Shown piece after piece: positions 52,569 through 59,720 of a stretch of DNA of 64,000 nt. The DNA is from Flavobacterium azizsancarii (lineage in GTDB: Bacteria > Bacteroidota > Bacteroidia > Flavobacteriales > Flavobacteriaceae). The translations under genes were made by a program, and so were the position numbers. Below the pieces are notes generated by a model. The model worked only from the letters and a program-made list of their open reading frames with translations. It did not search any database and was not told the origin of the DNA. Within the stretch, counting starts at the first letter, position 1, and every line of letters starts with the position of its first letter. The DNA lies in the NCBI RefSeq assembly GCF_027980145.1, contig NZ_JAMZNK010000028.1, positions 1 to 64,000 of the forward strand, given 5' to 3'.

Positions 52569-53078
52569 TTAATCCTTCTGAGATATATTCTTTTCAGAAA
52601 CAAAAAATATATTTTTAACAGGATTCAGTAACGCTTTGGTCCAGTGGAGAATGAATACTTTTTTGAGAATGAGAACAAAACCGGTAAACGAACTCGGTTT
52701 TTGTATATAAAGGTTTGCTCCTTTATTAAAAGTATCCTCAATATCTACAGGGTGATTGGAAGTGGAGAGCATAACTGCAGGGATTTCCTTAAGCTTTTCA
52801 TCGCTCTTTATTTCTGCCAATGCCTCCTTACCCCCTTTAATGGGCATATTTATATCGATGAAAATAATATCAGGTTTCCCTTCGGACCCCTCTTTTAAGG
52901 CGTCAACCAATTCTTTCCCGTTTTCTACAGTAGTGACCTCTGCAGGAATTTTTGTTGCACTAAGAGCTTCCATAAATAATTCCTGATCATCTTTATCATC
53001 CTCAGCCAAAACAATTTTTACCGGCGTTACTTCTTTTAAGTCTTTAGCAGAAATGCCTGAGTTTTCAGTATTTATCAT
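52569..53078 (-). CDS. Single-domain response regulator
   Basis: A 169-aa CheY-like receiver of the Rcp1 type. Acidic pair Asp27/Asp28 in LAEDDKDD, phospho-acceptor Asp75 in IIFIDINMP, Thr106 in MLSTSNHP and Lys127 in YIQKP are all present; the Pro-containing IDINMPIKGG loop is typical. There is no output domain; about 20 residues precede and 30 follow the receiver. It probably relays phosphate from a histidine kinase encoded elsewhere, often a phytochrome- or PAS-type kinase in this family. No kinase is adjacent. Confidence 0.92.
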   Translation of the reverse strand: MINTENSGISAKDLKEVTPVKIVLAEDDKDDQELFMEALSATKIPAEVTTVENGKELVDALKEGSEGKPDIIFIDINMPIKGGKEALAEIKSDEKLKEIPAVMLSTSNHPVDIEDTFNKGANLYIQKPSSFTGFVLILKKVFILHWTKALLNPVKNIFFVSEKNISQKD

Positions 53079-53858
53079 GTTGGATTGGCTTTACAATATC
53101 CAAAAGTAATATAAAAACAATTAATAAAAATTTAGTTAAATAAATAATCTTCAATCATCAACAAACTTAGTATTAATTCAGGCCATAACTTTTTGTAAAA
53201 GCGTACATTTTCTCTATCAAAGCAACATTGACAAGAGAAAACATTCCTTCCTACTACCTCATCAGAACAATAGAGATGTTTTGCAGAATTGCCATATATT
53301 ATGACAAGAAAAATTTTGTGCGTTGGGAATATTGGATACCACTAATAGTAATTTTATAGAATTTGTGCTGCTTGTATTTTTGTGCACAAGAGGAAATTTA
53401 AAAATCATTTCAATTTTTATGGCTTTCCAAATCAAACTAATTTTATTTTGGAATTAATCTGCACTTCACTTATTACCTCGGACGGTCTAATGCCCTGCTA
53501 GAGAGCCATGCTCGAATACATGTAAAAAATGATTACAATTCTAAGGTATTAAAGTAGTCTGAGACTTAACAAACATTCATTTCACTTACTTTTGTCCATG
53601 AATCAAGAAGAAACAAAACGCTTTTGAAACCGATCCCCGCCTGAGTGGACTGAAAACTATGGGCAAAAATTAGTAATACGAAGGTTTTTTAAAACAGCTC
53701 TTGCATAGGGATACACAATTTTAACGATTCCCTTGAGATGTGTCCCCCTGGTGGCATCTTAAGGATTTTTACCAGCACCTCAGAAGTATTCCTTGTCTTG
53801 CCGCACAAACGCAAATAAAAGTATTCCATTACATTGTAATAAATATAATATACAAATA
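53079..53858. other. Gene-poor region with second copy of decayed repeat
   Basis: About 780 bp without an intact gene. The left part should hold the response-regulator promoter. From about 53528 to 53760 lies a second copy of the repeat seen near 39.8 kb. No RNA gene or att site recognised. Confidence 0.5.
53598..53760 (+). pseudogene. Decayed small gene, copy 2 of a dispersed repeat
   Basis: ATG 53598 opens MNQEETKRF followed by TGA; further on, in shifted frames, pieces equivalent to SPPEW, GQKLVI, FFKTALA and, at DNA level, CCCTTGAGATGTGTCCCCCTGGTGGCA (read in blocks) match copy 1 at 39855-40022. The leader TTAAAGTAG...ACAAACATTC is shared too. More decayed than copy 1. Confidence 0.5.
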
Positions 53859-53890
53859 AAAGCCCGTTAAAGATATCTTTAATGGGCTTT
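53859..53890. terminator. Bidirectional terminator downstream of xseB
   Basis: AAAAGCCCGTTAAAGAT / ATCTTTAATGGGCTTT, nearly perfect with one G-T pair and almost no loop. A and T runs on both sides. It lies 112 nt past the xseB stop. Confidence 0.85.
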
Positions 53891-54002
53891 AGGTCTTAGG
53901 CATATAAGGCCGGATACTGGCTTTGCGCTGCATATCCTATTTTGTATCGGATTATATATTCAAATAACGTCCAAAACAATTAAATTATTATTCTTGAGAT
54001 TT

Positions 54003-54209
54003 TCATTTGGACGGATTCTCCATCTGGCTGATAATCTTGTTGACCTCACTTTCAGTTGATTTGAGTTTGGTCTGGCAAAAAGTAATAAGCTCGGCAGCCC
54101 TCTTAACCTTTGTGGCCAGTACATCAACCGAAATGGTTTCATTCTCTATTTCCTTTGCAATTGCTTCAAGCTCTTTGTAAGCAGCTTCATAAGTCAGTGT
54201 CTCTTCCAT
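54003..54209 (-). CDS. xseB: Exodeoxyribonuclease VII small subunit
   Basis: A 68-aa helical protein with the XseB pattern: LTYEAAYKELEAIAKEIENE, ISVDVLATKVKRAAELITFC and LKSTESEVNKII. Several copies bind the large subunit to form ExoVII, which degrades single-stranded DNA. Its start lies 23 nt inside the xseA 3' end, so the two are translationally coupled. Confidence 0.93.
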   Translation of the reverse strand: MEETLTYEAAYKELEAIAKEIENETISVDVLATKVKRAAELITFCQTKLKSTESEVNKIISQMENPSK

Positions 54210-55623
54210 TGTATTTTGTTTTTTGCTTGACGGTGGTTTTAAAAATTATATCAGAGAGTATCACATCAATGTTGTCCCCCACTGTTATAGTATTGGCATT
54301 ACTGATGATTTGATCGTTTATTTTCACAATAGCATAGCCCTTTTTAAGGATGTTCTCCGGGGACATCATCCGAATACTCGCAGCGTAATGTCCCAAATAG
54401 CCTTTCTGGTTGCGAAGGTAGCCACTAGTGAATGTTTTCAGGTTACGGATTGTATTGTCAATATCGTTGATCCTGTTGTAAAGAATAATCTTGGGCTTTG
54501 CTGAAACTTGATGGGACAGGCTCAGCAGCATTTTGTGCTGCTGGTACAGGATGGTTTTAGAGCTGTTGATCGTGTTTTGATTAATCGTATTTAGAGCATC
54601 TTTATGCCCTGTAATAAGCTCCCTGGCACTATTGGAAATAGTACTCTTTAAACTAGAAAGGCTCTGGTAATTCACCAGAAAGAGCTGCTGTGATTTAATG
54701 ACGATATTCTTCTGAAGCAAAAGGATCTTCTGTTCAAAACCGCGGTTGTGGGCAATGATAAACTCAGCGGCCTTGGTAGGAGTCTTGGTCTGGGTATGGG
54801 CCATAAGGTCGGTTATACTCACGTTTTTCTGATGCCCGATCCCTGTGATGACTGGAATTGGAAACTTGGCCACCGCCCTTCCGATATTATAATTGTCAAA
54901 GATCAGAAAATCAGACTGCGCCCCCCCGCCCCTTGTGATCACCACGGCGTCGTATTGTATTCCGGTAGTGTAGATTTCAATAAGTTTACCAAGGAAGAGC
55001 TTTGCATTATTATCTCCCTGCACGATAGTCGGGTAATCATCAATTTGAAAGACATAACCGAAATCGTTGTGCTCAAGGGTATGTCTGAAATCCTCATGAC
55101 CTGCAGAATTGATTCCCGAGAGCACTGCCACCTTTTGAATAACTGCCGGTAGTCTTAACTGATTGTTGGTGGTACTATACTGCTCACCTTCCTTTGAAAT
55201 AAAAACATTTTCCTGCACCAGCCTTTTAAGGGTGGCATTTCTTTGCTGTTCCAGGATACCCAAAGTAAAATTGGTATCGATATCCAGTACACTCAGCGAG
55301 AGTCCAAACAGGGGATGATAATCCACACTAACCAAGACCAACACATTAATATTATTGGTGAAGCTCTGGCCTGTATTTTTTTCAAAATCAGACAGATGCA
55401 TCGACCCCGTCCCCCAGGCCTTGCCTATAATTTTGGCTACAATGCTGTTGGATGTACTCCCTTTTTCTACCAGTTCAAAGTAATGGATCCTTTTGTCGGC
55501 CTTATAGGAATGATTGGTAATATCGGCCACCACCCAAAAAGTCTGCCCCTTGAAGCAGTCCGAGAGAGCATCACTGATTTTTCTGTTGAGCTCCGAGAGT
55601 TTGATATGTTTTTCTGATCCCAT
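54187..55623 (-). CDS. xseA: Exodeoxyribonuclease VII large subunit
   Basis: A 478-aa protein. Residues about 5-115 form the N-terminal OB fold (IKLSELNRKISDALSDCFKG, FWVVADITNHSY). The catalytic domain follows with VAVLSGINSAGHEDFRHTLE, VITRGGGAQSDFLIFDN, the GIGH motif in PVITGIGHQKNVSITDLMAH and TKTPTKAAEFI. A long coiled coil (about 310-410) binds XseB. The C-terminus LKKGYAIVKINDQIISNANT is normal for the family. With XseB it trims single-stranded DNA in repair and recombination. Confidence 0.95.
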   Translation of the reverse strand: MGSEKHIKLSELNRKISDALSDCFKGQTFWVVADITNHSYKADKRIHYFELVEKGSTSNSIVAKIIGKAWGTGSMHLSDFEKNTGQSFTNNINVLVLVSVDYHPLFGLSLSVLDIDTNFTLGILEQQRNATLKRLVQENVFISKEGEQYSTTNNQLRLPAVIQKVAVLSGINSAGHEDFRHTLEHNDFGYVFQIDDYPTIVQGDNNAKLFLGKLIEIYTTGIQYDAVVITRGGGAQSDFLIFDNYNIGRAVAKFPIPVITGIGHQKNVSITDLMAHTQTKTPTKAAEFIIAHNRGFEQKILLLQKNIVIKSQQLFLVNYQSLSSLKSTISNSARELITGHKDALNTINQNTINSSKTILYQQHKMLLSLSHQVSAKPKIILYNRINDIDNTIRNLKTFTSGYLRNQKGYLGHYAASIRMMSPENILKKGYAIVKINDQIISNANTITVGDNIDVILSDIIFKTTVKQKTKYNGRDTDL

Positions 55624-55733
55624 AAAAAGCAGTGAACTTAAGTGTTCCTTAATTGAATTTCCCTAATGGTTTAAGATGCGGTAATGGTTTAGAATTGTAG
55701 ATTTGATTTCTTTTATATTCTCCCTTTAGGTAA

Positions 55734-55991
55734 TTATTTCGCGGTACTAACAAGGGTAATGGTATCTGCCAGGTCGTGGCTGGAAATATAATCCTGTACG
55801 AAATCTTCCACCTCTTTTTTATGATCGGGTGAAGTGGAAAATGAATTGAGGTAAAAATCCTCATTCTCGTCGGCAATGTGAATGATGTGGGTAAATCCCT
55901 TGGAAATCAAAGTCCCTTTTAATTTTAATACCTTAAGCTCCCCGTTGTTGTCAATTGCCTTTTTCACTCTAAGCTTTATAGTTTTATCCAT
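55734..55991 (-). CDS. Uncharacterised 85-aa protein
   Basis: A small soluble protein (MDKTIKLRVKKAIDNNGELK, then GTLISKGFTHIIHIADENED) with alternating beta and alpha elements and a C-terminal helix. It lies 110 nt upstream of xseA on the same strand and may share a transcript. No family recognised. Confidence 0.65.
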   Translation of the reverse strand: MDKTIKLRVKKAIDNNGELKVLKLKGTLISKGFTHIIHIADENEDFYLNSFSTSPDHKKEVEDFVQDYISSHDLADTITLVSTAK

Positions 55992-56680
55992 GGTATTGGG
56001 TATTGTGTGATTCTGTAAAACAATATACTAAAAGAAAAATTATTTTTTACGTTTTTTATGTTTTTTTTCTATTGCATTTCCATGCCTTTGCTTCTCACAG
56101 GCCAAAGGATCGTGTTAATTCACCTTCCAAAACAAGTCTCTTTCCTGATTATTTACTGCCCTAAAACTACTAAAAATCAGAACAGCACTATTGGGTTCCA
56201 TCATAAAAAATAAGAACAATTAAAAAAACAGATCCTTTTCATTCAAATATTATAAGAAAAAAACCTTGTCTTTTCTGCCCGAATAGGGGACAAATTCTTG
56301 GAAACCACAGAGATTTCCCTTTCCAAAATGAAAACAACGCATTGCCTTGAGATAAAAAAAATGCCTCACCATACCATAGGACCACTTTAAATCTGATGGA
56401 AAAAAACTGTGCCAGATCCCCTCGCGCATGAAAAAGGAAAAAATGCCATGATCCCAAAGCGGAAAAGCTTAAAGAAATTTCGGTTTTTGCGTTTTTTTAC
56501 CGTCGTTTTATAAAAGCGTAAAACTCATAAGGCACTGATAATTAAAGAACTCTTAGATAAAATTCTATAAGAACAAATACGCCCCTTGTTCTTAATTTTG
56601 AATTAGTCGTGGATTCAAACACTCTGAATCATGGCGCCATAATTCGGAACCTGATAATTAATAATTTTAAACAATAGGAC
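55992..56680. other. Gene-poor region upstream of stress-type genes
   Basis: About 690 bp. Short frames (for example 56239-56457 on the minus strand) are low in coding character and rejected. No repeat, hairpin or RNA stands out. The right part should hold the promoter of the small gene at 56681. Confidence 0.4.
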
Positions 56681-56821
56681 ATGATAACTGACGACAACAA
56701 AAAATACGATACAACAAACAACCACAATGCTAATCACCCAAAGCAGGAAGACACTACTGTGAATCCCGAAGAAAACTTTGATGAGAATTACAGCGAATCG
56801 GAAGATTTCGCAACTGACTGA
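56681..56821 (+). CDS. 46-aa acidic hydrophilic protein
   Basis: MITDDNKKYDTTNNHNANHP with an acidic tail NFDENYSESEDFATD. It is Asn/Asp/Glu-rich and likely disordered. It lies 70 nt before the SRPBCC gene and resembles in composition other small hydrophilic proteins of this cluster (58915, 59171, 62242). Expression and role unknown. Confidence 0.55.
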   Translation: MITDDNKKYDTTNNHNANHPKQEDTTVNPEENFDENYSESEDFATD

Positions 56822-56891
56822 ATCCAGGGCAGACAGATCAAAATATATTATTTCACACTCTCAAATAAATTAATGATAAAAAACATACGAT

Positions 56892-57539
56892 ATGGCAACT
56901 AAATCAGCATCCAACAGCACGGTCAATGTCTCGGCATTGGAGAGAATACTAATGATTACCAGCGGGTCGTACCTGCTCTATAAAGGACTTTCACAAGAAA
57001 GCAAAAGCCTGGCTAAAATCAGCTCCGGTGGGGCGATGCTCGCCAGAGGTCTCAGCGGGTACTGCCCGGTGTACAACGCGGTGGACCACTTGAAAAATGA
57101 CAAACCCTCTAATGTAAATATCCGAACTAGCGCCGTAATCAACAAGCCTATCAGCGAAGTATACGCCTTTTGGCGCAATCTGGAGAACCTGCCTAAATTC
57201 ATGAACCACCTGCAGTCCGTTAAGACCATAAGTGATACCAAATCCGAATGGACTGCCAAAGGTCCTGCCGGTATTGGCACACTTACCTGGAATGCAGATA
57301 TCATTAAGGATCAAAAGGAAAAACTCCTAAGCTGGCAGTCCCTACCAGACGCCTCGGTTAAAAATTTTGGCAAGGTGCTCTTCAAAGCCAAAGGAAAAAA
57401 TACCGAAATAGAAGTGACCATTTCCTATCGTGCCCCTATGGGACTTGCCGGTGAAGGTGCCGCAAAACTACTGAACCCTTATTTTGAGAAAATCGTAAAG
57501 AACGACATCGAAAACCTGAAGATCTATCTGGAATCATAG
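56892..57539 (+). CDS. SRPBCC (polyketide cyclase-like) membrane-linked protein
   Basis: A 215-aa protein. Residues 12-60 form a DUF2892-like hydrophobic hairpin (ALERILMITSGSYLLYKGLS, GGAMLARGLSGYCPVYNAVD). From about residue 72 there is a START/SRPBCC domain (VNIRTSAVINKPISEVYAFW, NLENLPKFMNHLQSVKTISD, then AAKLLNPYFEKIVKNDIENL). Such fusions occur in general-stress gene clusters of Bacteroidota and Proteobacteria. Ligand unknown. A strong terminator follows. Confidence 0.88.
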   Translation: MATKSASNSTVNVSALERILMITSGSYLLYKGLSQESKSLAKISSGGAMLARGLSGYCPVYNAVDHLKNDKPSNVNIRTSAVINKPISEVYAFWRNLENLPKFMNHLQSVKTISDTKSEWTAKGPAGIGTLTWNADIIKDQKEKLLSWQSLPDASVKNFGKVLFKAKGKNTEIEVTISYRAPMGLAGEGAAKLLNPYFEKIVKNDIENLKIYLES

Positions 57540-57570
57540 TCCCGCGAATTGGGGTCCGGACTTTATAAAT

Positions 57571-57611
57571 AAAAAAAGCCTTTTAGATTTGGAACCTAAA
57601 AGGCTTTTTTT
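57571..57611. terminator. Strong bidirectional terminator after SRPBCC gene
   Basis: AAAAAAAGCCTTTTAG / CTAAAAGGCTTTTTTT, a 16-bp perfect stem with a 9-nt loop. Confidence 0.93.
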
Positions 57612-57653
57612 GAATGTACCTTTAATTGAATTTACAAACTTAAAACGATAGTC

Positions 57654-57887
57654 ATGAAAGAATTAATCCAGCAATTCGAAGAAAAGCTAAAAAGACATCT
57701 TGAAAATACCTTTAGTGCTTCCCCCGGTACGGATAACATAAAAAGACTCAGCGAAACCGAGAAAACAGTCTATGATTTTGTGGACAATTACATTTTGGAA
57801 TCCGATTTCATAGCAGCAGATCTCGAGCCATCGGTGCAATACATCCTGGATGAATTTGCAAAATCAAAAATCAATTATATTGAGTAA
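57654..57887 (+). CDS. Uncharacterised 77-aa protein
   Basis: A helical soluble protein (MKELIQQFEEKLKRHLENTF, TEKTVYDFVDNYILESDFIA). No family recognised. It has its own transcript between the strong terminator and the catalase remnant. Composition and location suggest membership of the stress-type cluster. Confidence 0.7.
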   Translation: MKELIQQFEEKLKRHLENTFSASPGTDNIKRLSETEKTVYDFVDNYILESDFIAADLEPSVQYILDEFAKSKINYIE

Positions 57888-57944
57888 GTTTTTAATAGAG
57901 ACAATCTGTTACTATTAATCAGGCGGCTTGTCAATACTGGCAGG

Positions 57945-58454
57945 CTATCTCCTGGCCTGGGCATTCATATGGTGCCTGTAGCGGCTCGAGGTTTCATAGG
58001 CAAGTTTTCTCACCCTCACGATATTTCCCAACGGGCGGTGCGCGTACAGGCAGTGAAACGGATCGAAACTCAATACATCCTCAGCATAAACCCTTCTCTG
58101 CGGACTAAAAGTGTCCTGTGGCGGGAAGGAGAGTTTGGCAACGGGGTGGTATGGGCTTTTGTCCTCGGGCCACTGTACCGATCTGTCCTCTACGGGCATA
58201 AGTTGAAGGTCCATGCAGAGTTGCACGCCAATTTCGTATTCCGCGCTATCGAGAATGATTACCTGGTAGGGAGGAAACCAACAGGAGTTCAAGAAAGTCC
58301 ATCCCAACTGGCCAGTGGAACTCCTGGATATCCCAAGACGCGTCGAAGAGTAAACCCGCATCGGGTTTTACTACCCAGGATCCATCTCACCTTTTGTCAG
58401 GTATGGGAAAAATAATTCATCGTCCGGAATTTTACCTAATGCGTTCTCTACCAT
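57945..58454 (-). pseudogene. Catalase-family C-terminal remnant
   Basis: The minus-strand frame from 58361 contains IGVQLCMDLQLMPVEDRSVQ, WPEDKSPYHPVAKLSFPPQD, TFSPQRRVYAEDVLSFDPFH and YAHRPLGNIVRVRKLAYETS, the conserved C-terminal part of heme-catalase-like family proteins. Upstream the frame is broken: MVENALGKIPDDELFFPYL from ATG 58454 ends at TAG, and other pieces lie in different frames. The heme pocket and N-terminal catalytic His are missing. It is a truncated, frameshifted gene. Confidence 0.7.
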
Positions 58455-58541
58455 GACAATCCTGTAAAAATCGTATTTTATAATATAACAGTTTTGCCTG
58501 CTGGCGCAGTAACTTTGGTTAGAACCCTTAAAAGTAAAATC

Positions 58542-58721
58542 ATGGACGATAAATCAAAAACAGGAAAAGCGGACGATTCACAAATCAATATCAATGAATC
58601 GTACGAGGTGCAGTATTGGTCTGAAAAGTTCAATGTGCCCCAGGAAGTATTAAAAACGGCCGTAAGGGCTGCAGGTACCAATGTGGAACATGTCAGGGAA
58701 TACCTGGCAGAAAACAACTGA
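58542..58721 (+). CDS. DUF3606 family protein
   Basis: A 59-aa protein from ATG 58542 (MDDKSKTGKADDSQININES). The DUF3606 core YEVQYWSEKFNVPQEVLKTA, VRAAGTNVEHVREYL is intact. The frame opens further upstream, but this start matches the family. Function unknown; often in stress or sigma-factor-controlled clusters. The next gene starts 2 nt after its stop. Confidence 0.88.
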   Translation: MDDKSKTGKADDSQININESYEVQYWSEKFNVPQEVLKTAVRAAGTNVEHVREYLAENN

Positions 58722-58723
58722 TC

Positions 58724-58903
58724 ATGCCCTGGTATGACGGGGACTATCCCCCATCTTATAAGAACCAGCCCGCGGGTGTCAGGGAAAAAGCTGTGGAAAT
58801 AGCCAATTCGCTACTTCAAGACGGTGCCGAAGAAGGAATCGCAATCGCCACGGGACTCAAGCAGGCCCGTGAGCTTTTGAAAAATCACAAGGAAAAAACT
58901 TAA
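58724..58903 (+). CDS. Small conserved protein (MPWYDGDYPPSYKN type)
   Basis: A 59-aa protein, MPWYDGDYPPSYKNQPAGVR then EKAVEIANSLLQDGAEEGIA and ending HKEKT. The opening MPW..GDYP.S.KN and the amphipathic KAIEIANALL helix recur in a widespread small family of unknown function. It follows the DUF3606 gene by 2 nt, so the two are one operon. Confidence 0.8.
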   Translation: MPWYDGDYPPSYKNQPAGVREKAVEIANSLLQDGAEEGIAIATGLKQARELLKNHKEKT

Positions 58904-58914
58904 AACAGAAGATC

Positions 58915-59140
58915 ATGGAAAATAGTTAGCAAAGATTCCAAAGGGATCAGGATGATACCAATCAAAATGCCAAGAGCGCCTCAGCAGGTATGCAGCCCGG
59001 GACCAGCACAGGGGAAGCCGGATGCCTGAATCATTACGATCAGCAAGGAAACTCACGATAAAACAAAGAACAAAAATAGCAATATCGGGGGAAAAAGCAT
59101 CGATGAGGCCACAGATCCATCGAAGCTCTCCAGCCTTTAA
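58915..59140 (+). pseudogene. Small hydrophilic gene with early stop and frameshift
   Basis: ATG 58915 opens MENS, then TAG at 58927; the same frame continues QRFQRDQDDTNQNAKSASAG and ends with a stop at 59061. A frameshift before that stop would extend it with DKTKNKNSNIGGKSIDEATD and end at 59140. The composition (Gln, Asn, Asp, Gly) is that of disordered stress proteins. It starts 11 nt after the preceding gene. Confidence 0.45.
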
Positions 59141-59170
59141 CTGAAAAATAACACTCTAAATTTATACATT

Positions 59171-59446
59171 ATGTCAAGAGAAATTTTCGATACTTATGAT
59201 CAGCAGGAACATACGTATCACGCACACAGCAGAAGATTCCATAATGTCTGAAACTATGGAGAAAAAGATCCCGCAATCAATCAGCACCAGGATGATTCCC
59301 GCAGCATTCACAACCATACGGATGATTCATCCCAAAGAACTGACAACAGCAGTCCGAATGCTAAGGATGATAAGCAACAATGGGTTAATGATGCCAACAG
59401 AAAGACCCTCGATGAGGAAACAGCAGATAAGGATGAAATCGAATAA
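59171..59446 (+). pseudogene. Small hydrophilic gene interrupted by one in-frame TGA
   Basis: ATG 59171 reads MSREIFDTYDQQEHTYHAHS, RRFHNV, TGA at 59249, then in the same frame NYGEKDPAINQHQDDSRSIH, NHTDDSSQRTDNSSPNAKDD and KQQWVNDANRKTLDEETADK DEIE before TAA. Coding-like sequence on both sides of a single stop, in one frame over 91 codons, suggests either a recent nonsense change (TGG or CGA origin) or read-through. A disordered, Asp/Asn/Gln/His-rich protein. Confidence 0.5.
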
Positions 59447-59520
59447 TCCGATGGCTTGAGTCTTTTGATCAACCGTAGAACAAAAAAAGGTCGTTATAAA
59501 GATCCCGGTTCAGGAATTGT

Positions 59521-59559
59521 GAAAAGAATTTTTAATGTAACTGTTACTAAATTCTTTTC
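59521..59559. terminator. Long hairpin upstream of UvrD-type helicase
   Basis: GAAAAGAATTT / AAATTCTTTTC, an 11-bp stem whose loop contains GTAAC-T-GTTAC, so the 39 bp form a nearly complete palindrome with one asymmetric bulge. It could be a terminator of the preceding cluster or an operator for the helicase gene. Confidence 0.5.
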
Positions 59560-59720
59560 AGGATTCTTTTGAGACGGGATCCGCAATTCTGAAGACCAAT
59601 ATGCCGGCGAAACTTTTTTTATGGACCCTGCAGTTTGGACTTTCCCTGCCACGCCTTGGAAATAATTGCATAAATTTGCAGGCAGGCCGCCAGGAAATAA
59701 ACAGCTTAATAAAAATTAAA

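Noticed and set aside
56239..56457. 72-codon minus-strand open frame
   Set aside because: Phe/Trp/Lys-rich low-complexity translation with no motif in a gene-poor region.
57969..58415. 148-codon plus-strand open frame
   Set aside because: It is antisense to the catalase-like remnant, whose conserved motifs show that the minus strand is the real coding strand.
59196..59459. 87-codon open frame
   Set aside because: It overlaps the gene at 59171-59446 in another frame; the real frame continues sensibly across one TGA, while this one is a Met/Arg/Ile-rich shadow.
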